Source of the DNA: Mesostigma viride
Taxonomy: Eukaryota > Streptophyta > Mesostigmatophyceae > Mesostigmatales > Mesostigmataceae
NCBI GenBank assembly: GCA_009746045.1
Contig: RPFO01000648.1
Coordinates: 526,734 to 590,733 of the forward strand
Reading direction: 5' to 3'
Length of the DNA stretch: 64,000 nucleotides
A program made the position numbers and the translations under genes. The notes beneath the pieces were generated by a model. It ran no database searches. It worked only from the letters and a program-made list of their open reading frames with translations, and was not told where the DNA came from. How positions within the stretch are numbered: the first letter of the stretch is position 1; each line of letters starts with the position of its first letter. Below, piece after piece: positions 1 to 8,586 of the stretch.

Positions 1-620
1 TTTAATGAAGATGCTGGTTTTTGTGGGAGCTACGTGGGACATGAATCGGGGTTCTTTGAACGGAGTTTCTTCTATACGTGAATGCGGGAACAAGAGGCCG
101 CTGGATGAGCGGCTTATAGGTCGTAGTGTTTTCTCGTAGCTGTTTGGCTAGAGCTTTTGTGATTAGTAGATGCAATATAGTGCATGGTTGAAAAATGAAT
201 TAAATAAAATGTGCGTTCCGCGCTTGGGTTGATTATACCCGGGCGGAACGGGGCGTGAGGTGCAGTGCCCCTGAAAAGAACAACCTACGCATTATTTAAT
301 ACTAGCCGTGCAGATTCGGGATATTCTACCCCCGGTCTGTACGGTTAGCGTCTTACTAGCATCACTGAACATAAGGGTTTAATGACGTCAGTTAGCTAGG
401 GATAAGGGAGGTTTTGCGACTAAAAGCCGCTCTGGCTGGTTTTGTCGGCCTCTTTCTTTGCTCCCCACCCACCCACCCTTGTCTTGGTTGCCTCTAGGGC
501 AACGTACTTCATGAAGGGCCTTGAACGGCGTGCCTCCGGGCATGTCAACTAGTGTCACATGTATGCTTCCACTTATTGTTTTAATGAAGATGCTGGTTTT
601 TGTGGGAGCTACGTGGGACA
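1..620 (-). repeat. Tandem LTR-like units (family U, diverged copy)
   Basis: The last 41 bases of one unit (ending GTGGGACA) abut a complete 579-bp unit at 42-620 that begins TGAATCGGGG and ends with the same bases, giving TG...CA termini. Segments resemble the two units at 58433-63038 (for example around 160-340 and 560-615), and the unit-unit junction falls at the equivalent point. No protein gene is supported; the region holds only short ORFs. The orientation is inferred from the 58-63 kb copies. An LTR of an unidentified retroelement is the likeliest reading. Confidence 0.45.
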
Positions 621-779
621 TGAAAAAGACTTTTGGGCGCTGCCAGGTTAGTACCCTGAGAGCTTTGGGATGACATCTGTAATGGCATCCAAGAGGTGGG
701 CAGGCAATGGGGGGAGCCTGGTGAGACCGGCTGGTTGTGACGGTTGTGAGGGCTAAGAGCAGGGGCGCTTGCTCAAGAT
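621..779 (+). mobile_element. Non-autonomous YR element N2, internal fragment (left part)
   Basis: This matches the internal region of the other N copies (for example 31050-31210) and runs without a gap into 4077 once N1 is removed. The A1 repeat and the first half of the internal region are missing, so N2 is 5' truncated where it meets the U unit. Non-coding. Confidence 0.75.
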
Positions 780-947
780 TCCCTGTGCATGTCTCAACTC
801 GTTCACTCCATCATTGAGGGCTCCAGACATTATTTTTTACAAAATACGTTTACGCACAAGAGACTCTTGGACCAAAGTCGCATAATTGGTGAATAAAGCA
901 TCTGCAGGCCCCCCCCGCCAGCTGATGCTGCCATCTCACTCCCCTCA

Positions 948-963
948 GGGTGGGTTGGGTGGG
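948..963 (+). promoter_or_regulatory. G-quadruplex-type tract at the A2/B2 junction of N1
   Basis: GGGTGGGTTGGGTGGG lies exactly between A2 and B2. It is absent from the A1/internal junction and from B1. The same tract on the antisense strand of the element recurs in N2, N3 and N7, and a close variant in B and C. Confidence 0.7.
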
Positions 964-1885
964 CTAATAAAAACGAATACCAGCACAGGCACACCTCGGC
1001 TGGTTATATGCCAGCACTTTTTCTCAGACTTGGGCCGGCGGCGGCCCAGGTCCTTCTAATTCGGGTCGAAACACAATTCCGCGACCCATACAATATTCGT
1101 ACACCATGCGAAGTGGCAGCGTACTTGCCCACTGTGGCGGATGCAAGTCCGGTACACCTGGTTTTGGCGCCAAAAGCACCCTTGGCCAGTTGTACTACAA
1201 GGAACCCATCCCTACTAATTCTTTTGACATTGTACTACGTTTAGTCTTGGTCTACTACACCCCAGTAGGTCCGTTCACCTCCTGAGCGTCCAGTGCTACG
1301 CCGAAGCACGTCAGCACTGGTTTGAACTAGAATGAACTAGTTTGAAGTAGTTTGAAGTAGACTGTACTACCCTGTAGGCCAAGTGAAGTACTTGGAACTA
1401 CGTCCAAGTACTTAGAACCAGTTTACAAGTTACTTGTACGGACTTTCACCCTATTAGAGGGCAGATCTCGTACCACCACACTGGCGCCCCTTATTAAATT
1501 CCAGGGCCCTTATACATTGTGACTACTGCCCCTTATAAAAGACCAGGGCCTATTATAAAATATTAAATGCTCTATTTATTTTTTATATGTGCTGTCACCC
1601 AGCGGCGTCCCTCGCCTCCTTCGCTCCCTCCGCCCCGACAAATCAGGGAATCCAGATCGAGGGAGATCAACCATCCCTGTGCATGTCTCAACTCGTTCAC
1701 TCCATCATTGAGGGCTCCAGACATTATTTTTTACAAAATACGTTTACGCACAAGAGACTCTTGGACCAAAGTCGCATAATTGGTGAATAAAGCATCTGCA
1801 GGCCCCCCCAGCCAGCTGATGCTGCCATCTCACTCCCCGCTTCCCCCAGCCTGGCCATTCTGGCCGTGGAGGACCCGTCACCAAT

Positions 1886-1923
1886 AGTGAAGGCCTAGCA
1901 TGCCTGCTAGAGTGCCCCTCACT
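1886..1923 (-). ncRNA. Conserved 3'-region hairpin, N1 copy 1
   Basis: In element sense: lower stem AGTGAGGG/CCTTCACT, 5-nt bulge GCACT opposed by a single G, upper stem CTAGC/GCTAG and a six-base loop. It has the same architecture as the hairpins in A, B, C and the other N copies. Confidence 0.65.
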
Positions 1924-1952
1924 TGCTGGTCGCGGGGAAGCCTGTCACCAAC

Positions 1953-1990
1953 AGTGGGGCCCCAGCTTGTCTGCTGGAGTGCGCCCCACT
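1953..1990 (-). ncRNA. Conserved 3'-region hairpin, N1 copy 2
   Basis: In element sense: lower stem AGTGGGGC/GCCCCACT, GCACT bulge against one G, upper stem CCAGC/GCTGG and loop AGACAA. Confidence 0.65.
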
Positions 1991-4446
1991 AGCGAAGTCT
2001 CAAACAATGCCTTGATCCCCCTTGGATAGGAGAGAACAGCGTCCAACCGAAGGTACGGTCAATCAATCCCCCACACCTTTCCCCCCTCCTCGTCCAGCGA
2101 AAATAGCTGGCACGCTTCCACCCTACACCATCCTCCTCGCGCTCCTCATGCCATAACTGTCACGATCCAGTGCTATGGCCCAGCGACTCGCCAAAAGTCA
2201 CATGCCACAAGCTGCCGCTACGGTCACAGCCCTCTGTTTGCAGGGCGTAACCCGGGGTGCAAGCATCCCCAGGTACTCGCCCTAGAGGGCTGCCGGCGGC
2301 ATACATAGCAAGGTGTAATCTCCATTCCATTCTCAGGACAGCTAGCCGGTCACTTAGGCTATCTTGAGCAAGCGCCCCTGCTCTTAGCCCTCACAACCGT
2401 CAAAACCAGCCGGTCTCACCAGGCTCCCCCCATTGCCTGCCCACCTCTTGGATGCCATTACAGATGTCATCCCAAAGCTCTCAGGGTACTAGCCTGGCAG
2501 CGCCCAAAAGTCTTTTTACGTAGGCCGCTCATTTTGCCTCCCCCCAGTTCCAAAACACCACAGTCCTTAGCTCCCCAAAGCCGTCAAGAAAGGCACCTCC
2601 CCCAACCGGCCACCACTGGCCCAAGGCCGCCGAGCCGCCCTACCACCACGTAAGCCCTTGAGAAATAAAATCCAGGGAGCCACACCCAGCGCTCCTCCAG
2701 CCACCGGTTTTCCCCATAAAATTCGGCTCCACATATTCTTTTTCACGTTACCATCACGTAATGGACCAGCCGACCCGCTCCTTTAAAGCCATCGGGCTGT
2801 GACGCGGTATGCCCTGCCCGCAAAGCCCCGAGAGCCAAAGATAGCTAATGATGCCGCATTCAGATCTTGGGCAGCCGGCATTGCAGCCTACTATATTTTT
2901 TACACTGCTCGTCGTTGAGGGTCATCATGCAAGGCAGTATCAAACGTAAAACAGCTCGAACAAGCACGCCCAGGGCCGAAATAAAATTTTCGTTCCCTTA
3001 CCGCACTTTCCGGCCTTGCGACTCAATTTCGGGTCAAAATTTCTATGCCCACCCCTCAAACGACGGGACAGCAGCCGGCCACCTTTGCTCGTCGTTTAGG
3101 ACCATCGAAACAGGTCCGAGCAACCTTTATTCGCCTCGTCCCAGGTCAGTTAAGGCCGAAAAAGATTGCCGGCACCCTACCGCAGATTTCGGCACTAAAT
3201 CCGCAATTTCTGCCCCGATTTTCAACGACTGGCCCTCAAACGACCGCTTGGACGCCGACCACCGTCGCGCGTCTCTAAATAAAATTCATTCCCAGCCCCC
3301 CCGGACTCGGGGAGGCCTTTTGCATTCGTTTAAATCATTGCCAGCCACCATGGCTGGCCGTCACCACTAATAAAAACGAATACCAGCACAGGCACACCTC
3401 GGCTGGTTATATGCCAGCACTTTTTCTCAGACTTGGGCCGGCGGCGGCCCAGGTCCTTCTAATTCGGGTCGAAACACAATTCCGCGACCCATACAATATT
3501 CGCACACCATGCGAAGTGGCAGCGTACTTGCCCACTGTGGCGGATGCAAGTCCGGTACACCTGGTTTTGGCGCCAAAAGCACCCTTGGCCAGTTGTACTA
3601 CAAGGAACCCATCCCTACTAATTCTTTTGACATTGTACTACGTTTAGTCTTGGTCTACTACACCCCAGTAGGTCCGTTCACCTCCTGAGCGTCCAGTGCT
3701 ACGCCGAAGCACGTCAGCACAGGTTTGAACTAGAATGAACTAGTTTGAAGTAGTTTGAAGTAGACTGTACTACCCTGTAGGCCAAGTGAAGTACTTGGAA
3801 CTACGTCCAAGTACTTAGAACCAGTTTACAAGTTACTTGTACGGACTTTCACCCTATTAGAGGGCAGATCTCGTACCACCACACTGGCGCCCCTTATTAA
3901 ATTCCAGGGCCCTTATACATTGTGACTACTGCCCCTTATAAAAGACCAGGGCCTATTATAAAATATTAAATGCTCTATTTATTTTTTATATGTGCTGTCA
4001 CCCAGCGGCGTCCCTCGCCTCCTTCGCTCCCTCCGCCCCGACAAATCAGGGAATCCAGATCGAGGGAGATCAACCAAGCCTAAGTGACCGGCTAGCTGTC
4101 CTGAGAATGGAATGGAGATTACACCTTGCTATGTATGCCGCCAGCAGCCCTCTAGGGCGAGTACTTGGGGATGCTTGCACCCCGGGTTACGCCCTGCAAA
4201 CAGAGGGCTGTGACCGTAGCGGCAGCTTGTGGCATGTGACTTTTGGCGAGTCGCTGGGCCATAGCACTGGATCATGACAGTTATGGCATGAGGAGCGCGA
4301 GGAGGATGGTGCAGGGTGGAAGCGTGCCAGCTATTTTCGCTGGACGAGGAGGGGGGAAAGGTGTGGGGGATTGATTGACCGTACCTTCGGTTGGACGCTG
4401 TTCTCTCCTATCCAAGGGGGATCAAGGCATTGTTTGAAACTTGGCT

Positions 4447-4484
4447 AGTGGGGCGCACTCCAGCAGACAAGCTGGGGCCCCACT
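4447..4484 (+). ncRNA. Conserved 3'-region hairpin, N2 copy 1
   Basis: AGTGGGGC/GCCCCACT lower stem (8 perfect pairs), GCACT/G internal loop, CCAGC/GCTGG upper stem and loop AGACAA. Confidence 0.7.
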
Positions 4485-4513
4485 GTTGGTGACAGGCTTC
4501 CCCGCGACCAGCA

Positions 4514-4551
4514 AGTGAGGGGCACTCTAGCAGGCATGCTAGGCCTTCACT
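4514..4551 (+). ncRNA. Conserved 3'-region hairpin, N2 copy 2
   Basis: AGTGAGGG/CCTTCACT lower stem, GCACT/G internal loop, CTAGC/GCTAG upper stem and loop AGGCAT. Both stems differ from copy 1, yet the pairing is kept. Confidence 0.7.
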
Positions 4552-5074
4552 ATTGGTGACGGGTCCTCCACGGCCAGAATGGCCAGGCTGGGGGAAGCGG
4601 GAAGTGAGATGGCAGCATCAGCTGGCTGGGGGGGCCTGCAGATGCTTTATTCACCAATTATGCGACTTTGGTCCAAGAGTCTCTTGTGCGTAAACGTATT
4701 TTGTAAAAAATAATGTCTGGAGCCCTCAGTGATGGAGTGAACGAGTTGAGACATGCATAGGGATGGTTGATCTCCCTCGATCTGGATTCCCTGATTTGTC
4801 GGGGCGGAGGGAGCGAAGGAGGCGAGGGACGCCGCTGGGTGACAGCACATATAAAAAATAAATAGAGCATTTAATATTTTATAATAGGCCCTGGTCTTTT
4901 ATAAGGGGCAGTAGTCACAATGTATAAGGGCCCTGGAATTTAATAAGGGGCGCCAGTGTGGTGGTACGAGATCTGCCCTCTAATAGGGTGAAAGTCCGTA
5001 CAAGTAACTTGTAAACTGGTTCTAAGTACTTGGACGTAGTTCCAAGTACTTCACTTGGCCTACAGGGTAGTACA

Positions 5075-5652
5075 TGTTTGGAATCATACACTGACCCCAT
5101 GAATAGGACGCCGTTGGCGGTAATGGGAAATTACTATTAGGCGTCTAGCACTAGTGTTTTATATAGGGTACCGTTGGCGGTAATGGGATATTACTATTAG
5201 GTTACCCGAATGGTTGGCAAAACAGACAGTACTACTAAGCATATCACATCTGTACTTGTACAATCCGTAAAGATTCCCTAGCTGTTCCTCGCAGGAATCT
5301 TCTCGCAAGAATCACAAGTGTATATATTGTATATATGCCAAATGGCAACCTGTAAATACTGTTAGTCTAGATTCTTTCCTTGCGTTATAGATTCTTTAGT
5401 TGCGTTATTGTGTGTTTGCCACCTGGAGCTCATTCGTACATAGTACTTTGTGTTGACATCTGGAGCTCGTAGGTTCACTCTGAATTCGAACACGGAATCT
5501 ACAGAATCTTCCGTTTAGTATAGAAGTAAACTAACTTTCTAATTCCAAGTACCGTTCAAGCACCGCTCATGCAATCAACACCTCATCCGTCCTCACTTGT
5601 CGGTCATTGTGTGTCGTGTACGTTTTTGTGTGTTTACTGTGTAAGTGTAAAG
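5075..5652 (+). repeat. Copia-like 5' LTR, first part
   Basis: Nearly identical to 27875-28455. One visible difference is TTGTA versus TACAA in the TATATA-rich stretch near 5322-5336. It is interrupted by X after GTGTAAAG. Confidence 0.85.
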
Positions 5653-5751
5653 TGGCTGACACCCAACAGTTTTGTCCTCAATTGAGGACAGTGCAATACT
5701 GTTAATAACTCTCTCACACACAAAAAAATAAATATGGGGCTTTGAAGCATG

Positions 5752-6174
5752 GTTGATCTTACGATCTGGATTCCCTGATTTGCGACTAAGGGGAGCGGAG
5801 TGCGAGTCGGTGCCGCTGCCTCATGGCTGATCTGCGAGAAATGCTCCTGGAAAGGGTGAAAGTCCCTGCAAATGACCTACGGACTGCATGCTTCCAAGTA
5901 CTTGGATGTAGTTCAAAGTACTTCAGTGGTACTACAGGGTAGTACAATCTACTTCAAACTAGTTCAAACTAGCTCAGGCTAGTAAAGATTCGTTCAGGTG
6001 TAGCACAACCTGCCTAGGAGGTGGTATGACCACCTGGGTTGAAGTAGACAGTGACTAAACGTAGTACAATGTCGAAAGAATCAGTACAAGTGGGTTCTTT
6101 GTAGTACAACTGGTCAGTGGCACCTAGGCGCCGCGCCAGTACTGTACCGGACTTGCATTCGTCACCGTGCGCAT
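5752..6174 (+). repeat. A1 split direct repeat of element A
   Basis: It starts GTTGATCTTACGATCTGG and matches A2 at 11695-12115. It contains reiterated CTAGTTCAAA and GTACTTGG-type motifs and clearly resembles the A repeats of the N elements over several hundred bases. Confidence 0.85.
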
Positions 6175-6322
6175 GCAATGCAGCCAATTTATTGAGGAAG
6201 ACATGGCGGCGCATGCTTTATCAGTTTTCAAATTCGTTTTTCGGTTTTCTAAGCCATCTTTTGGCCGTTTTACCTCGGAATAGATCCGTTTTAAAGCTAA
6301 CGACTTCCTCTTTACGATTATG

Positions 6323-8060
6323 ATGGCTAGCGGGGATGAAACGCTAGCGAGACGGGGGATTTACCGCGCGGATTTGCGAGTCGTGTGGAGGAAATCTATG
6401 TGAACCATGGCAGGAACGCCTCAGCTGTCGCCTATTTTATAGCGGCAGAACTCGGCTCTGAATACCCTAAAATATTGTTGCGTAGCTCGGAAAACAAGTT
6501 ACGAAGTTTGGCAGAAAAGCTTCGGATCTTTGGGTTTGAAATCAATGGGTATGACACTCGTGAGGAGCTGGCGCAAAATATTTCAGCCAAGGTGGCGAAA
6601 ATGTTAGCACAAGGTACAACAGGCATTACAAACGATGAGGAACCGAACGGGGACTCCTCAGAGGAGGACACTGATGTCGGGGAAGCTTTGGCAGGGGCCA
6701 AAGAGGAGCAGGCGCAGGGATTTCGCCCCCCAGGTGCTAGCACAGTTGCTGGCGCACCAGGTGCCGTTTTTCCCGCCGTTTTTGGTCATATGGCGCCTGT
6801 CGTCGGAGGGGATGGCAGGAAACAGCTTGCAAATGCAGGGAGGAGCTTGGCAAACGCGGCTGGCGCTAGTTTTGGGGGAGGCGAGGGGGTGTCTGCAGTG
6901 CCACGCTCAGGCACTTTAAAAGCGGGCGCGCGCGGGGGAGGCAAGGAGGAGAAAGCAGGTCTCCCGCGCAGTGCCAAGGGGGACGGGGCGGCCGGAATGG
7001 GACTGAGCCCCGAAATGATGGCGCAGATGAATGCCCTCATGGGGGGCTTCCAACAGCTGGGGATTGGCGGCGCCCAGGGGTTGGGAGCCGCAGTACGGGT
7101 GCCAGCACCCAGCGTGCAGGAAGGGGGCGCATGGGGGGGGCGGGGGCAGCAGGGCCCAGCCCTGCCGGGTGGACAAGCGGGCCCCATGGGTACCCGGGCA
7201 CACCGACAGGCGTGGAAAGAACGCAGGGCCCAGCGTACGCTTACCCAGGGCAGATGGGTGCAGCCTGGCCTCAGCCCTACCCACCAGCGGGTACCGCGTA
7301 CGGTACCTGGGTGCCAGCGGCTGGAACCCCGTACCACATGGCGCTCGCAGCAGCCCAAGGTGGGCAGAGGAAACGGGAGAGCAAGCGGTCCAAGTGCCGG
7401 GAGTGCGGGCATCGGCACTGCCGGTGCACGTCCAGCGACAGCACGAGCAGCGACTCGGAGGGGAGCGGGCGAGGGCGCGCGGGTGGCCGGGGCACAGGTG
7501 GGAGGTTGACCGACCTGCCAGTTACCCGCGGGGTCAACCTGCTCGAGTACCTGCCGGCGGGGCGGGCGCTCAGCGTGGTGTGGGACGTGGAAGACCACAA
7601 GTACCACCAGCGCACGGCCCCCAAGCACATGGAGACCGCCATACAGGGCCACAACGGCAACATGGTGGCCTGGCTGAACGTGCAAAGGGCCCCCGTGCTG
7701 CGCCAGCAGAAGGAGGGGACGGGACTTGGGTGGGCATCCAAGGAGAGGATGGAGCTGGCCCAGAACCTGTGCCACGTCTGGGATACGCTCAACAAGGAGC
7801 TCAGTCCCAACGTGTGCAGCGAGCTGGCGGGCGTGGAGTACCTGGCGCTCTGCGTGGAGGCTCTCCTGCTGGTGGAGACCAGCGGGTCTTGGAACGCGTC
7901 CGGGTACATGCTGCCCTACCGGCCGGCAGGGGGTGTCCGCACGCGGGCGGCTCGACGAGCGCTGCGGGCACACAAGAAGGAGCGCGATGCGTTGGCGTCG
8001 GCGCGAGGAAAGGAGGACAAGGCGGAGGGAGGAGTGGCGGGCTCTTCCCAGAAGAAGTGA
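6323..8060 (+). pseudogene. Gag-like ORF of element A (two frame breaks)
   Basis: The ATG at 6323 (MASGDETL) matches the MASDHEDTTL start of the gag in B and C, but the frame is lost before 6385, from where it continues to about 7130. A second shift falls at the G run near 7125-7140, and the frame then runs to the TGA at 8058-8060. The middle is Gly/Ala/Pro-rich. A short Cys/His cluster (CRECGHRHCRC, about 7400-7430) precedes a Ser/Asp-rich stretch. The last 170 residues align with the C-terminal gag region of C (conserved blocks around NLCHVW, SELAGVEYLALCVEALLLVE and the Lys-rich end). The likely role is RNA packaging in a virus-like particle, inferred from position. No canonical capsid signature is recognisable. 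Confidence 0.65.
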
Positions 8061-8578
8061 GAGGGCGAGGTGTATTCCCCCTCCCAGAGGTGGCCATCAA
8101 GCCCCTCGACCGCGCGCGCCTACGGTCCCGACGTAGGTATCAGCGGGCCATGCGGCGGCGGGCCCTGCTCCTGCGCAGCGCGCGAATCGTGGATGGCCTC
8201 AACTGGTTGTGGAGGGGAGCACAGGAACCGCCTGAAACGGGTCCTGTCGGTGGCATGCGGATGGCTTTGCCCGCACCTGTTGCCCAGGAGCCCGCGGGTT
8301 GCGGTACCAGCGGGGTGTCCTTAGTGACCCCCTGCACTGCGGCCCAGCAGGCGGCCCTACAAGGGCTGGAGATTGCCGCCCAGGTCCATGAGCGCCGGCT
8401 GAGAGCCGTAGCGGCAGAGGACCTGGTGCATGACGTTGAGTCTGGGCCCTATGGGCCCGACGGGCAATATGAAATAATTGCCCCGGAGAGACTTGCGCTG
8501 CCCGCGGGCGGAGTGGCGGGCAGCGTGCCGCTGATGGACTGCCTCCCCCCCAGTGGAGGGAGGTATATGGCAATATAA
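8061..8578 (+). CDS. Pol N-terminal region of element A (-1 frame relative to gag)
   Basis: The frame overlaps the end of gag in the -1 frame and stays open to 8578. Residues such as LNWLW, the QYEII block and LMDCLP match the same region in C, so it is coding rather than shadow. The same gag to pol -1 relationship holds in C. The frame then has to shift at the C7 run 8547-8553 to join the large pol ORF; B and C have no break there. The start is not defined: a -1 frameshift or reinitiation are both possible, and I could not find a textbook slippery heptamer. Confidence 0.6.
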
Positions 8579-8586
8579 AAAATATT

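Larger units (their letters stand above)
780..4076 (-). mobile_element. Complete non-autonomous YR element N1 (split direct repeats)
   Basis: On the minus strand the order is A1 (4076-3367), internal region (3366-1839), B1 (about 1838-1674), A2 (1673-964), a C-rich tract (963-948) and B2 (about 944-780). A1 and A2 are near-identical 710-bp direct repeats, and B1 and B2 are near-identical repeats of about 165 bp. This split-direct-repeat plan is typical of PAT/Ngaro-type tyrosine-recombinase retrotransposons. No RT or YR ORF is present; antisense ORFs of 78 and 167 codons merely recur with the repeat. The insertion interrupts N2 between CAAGAT and AGCCTAAG with no target duplication, and uninterrupted copies at 31200 and 45905 show the intact site. 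It is probably mobilised in trans by relatives of element A. Confidence 0.85.
4077..5074 (+). mobile_element. Non-autonomous YR element N2, middle part (internal, B1, start of A2)
   Basis: This continues N2 after the N1 insertion: internal region to about 4599, B1 at 4600-4763, then A2 from 4764, starting TGGTTGATCTCCC. A2 is broken at 5074 by the copia-like element and resumes at 28512. The base sequence GTACA at 5070-5074 is the left copy of the copia target duplication. No ORF of interest. Confidence 0.8.

Noticed and set aside
1008-1244. 78-codon ORF present in nearly every A repeat of the N family
   Set aside because: It lies antisense within the terminal repeat. Its conservation equals that of the surrounding non-coding bases, and single copies change residues without constraint.
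2867-3370. 167-codon ORF conserved in N1, N5, N3 and N6
   Set aside because: It is antisense to the element, has no ATG at its start, has no known motif, and is conserved only because the repeats are recent copies.
4447-4551. Repeated hairpins considered as a CRISPR array
   Set aside because: There are only two or three copies with unequal spacing, the stems vary by compensatory change, and the context is a eukaryotic retroelement without cas genes.
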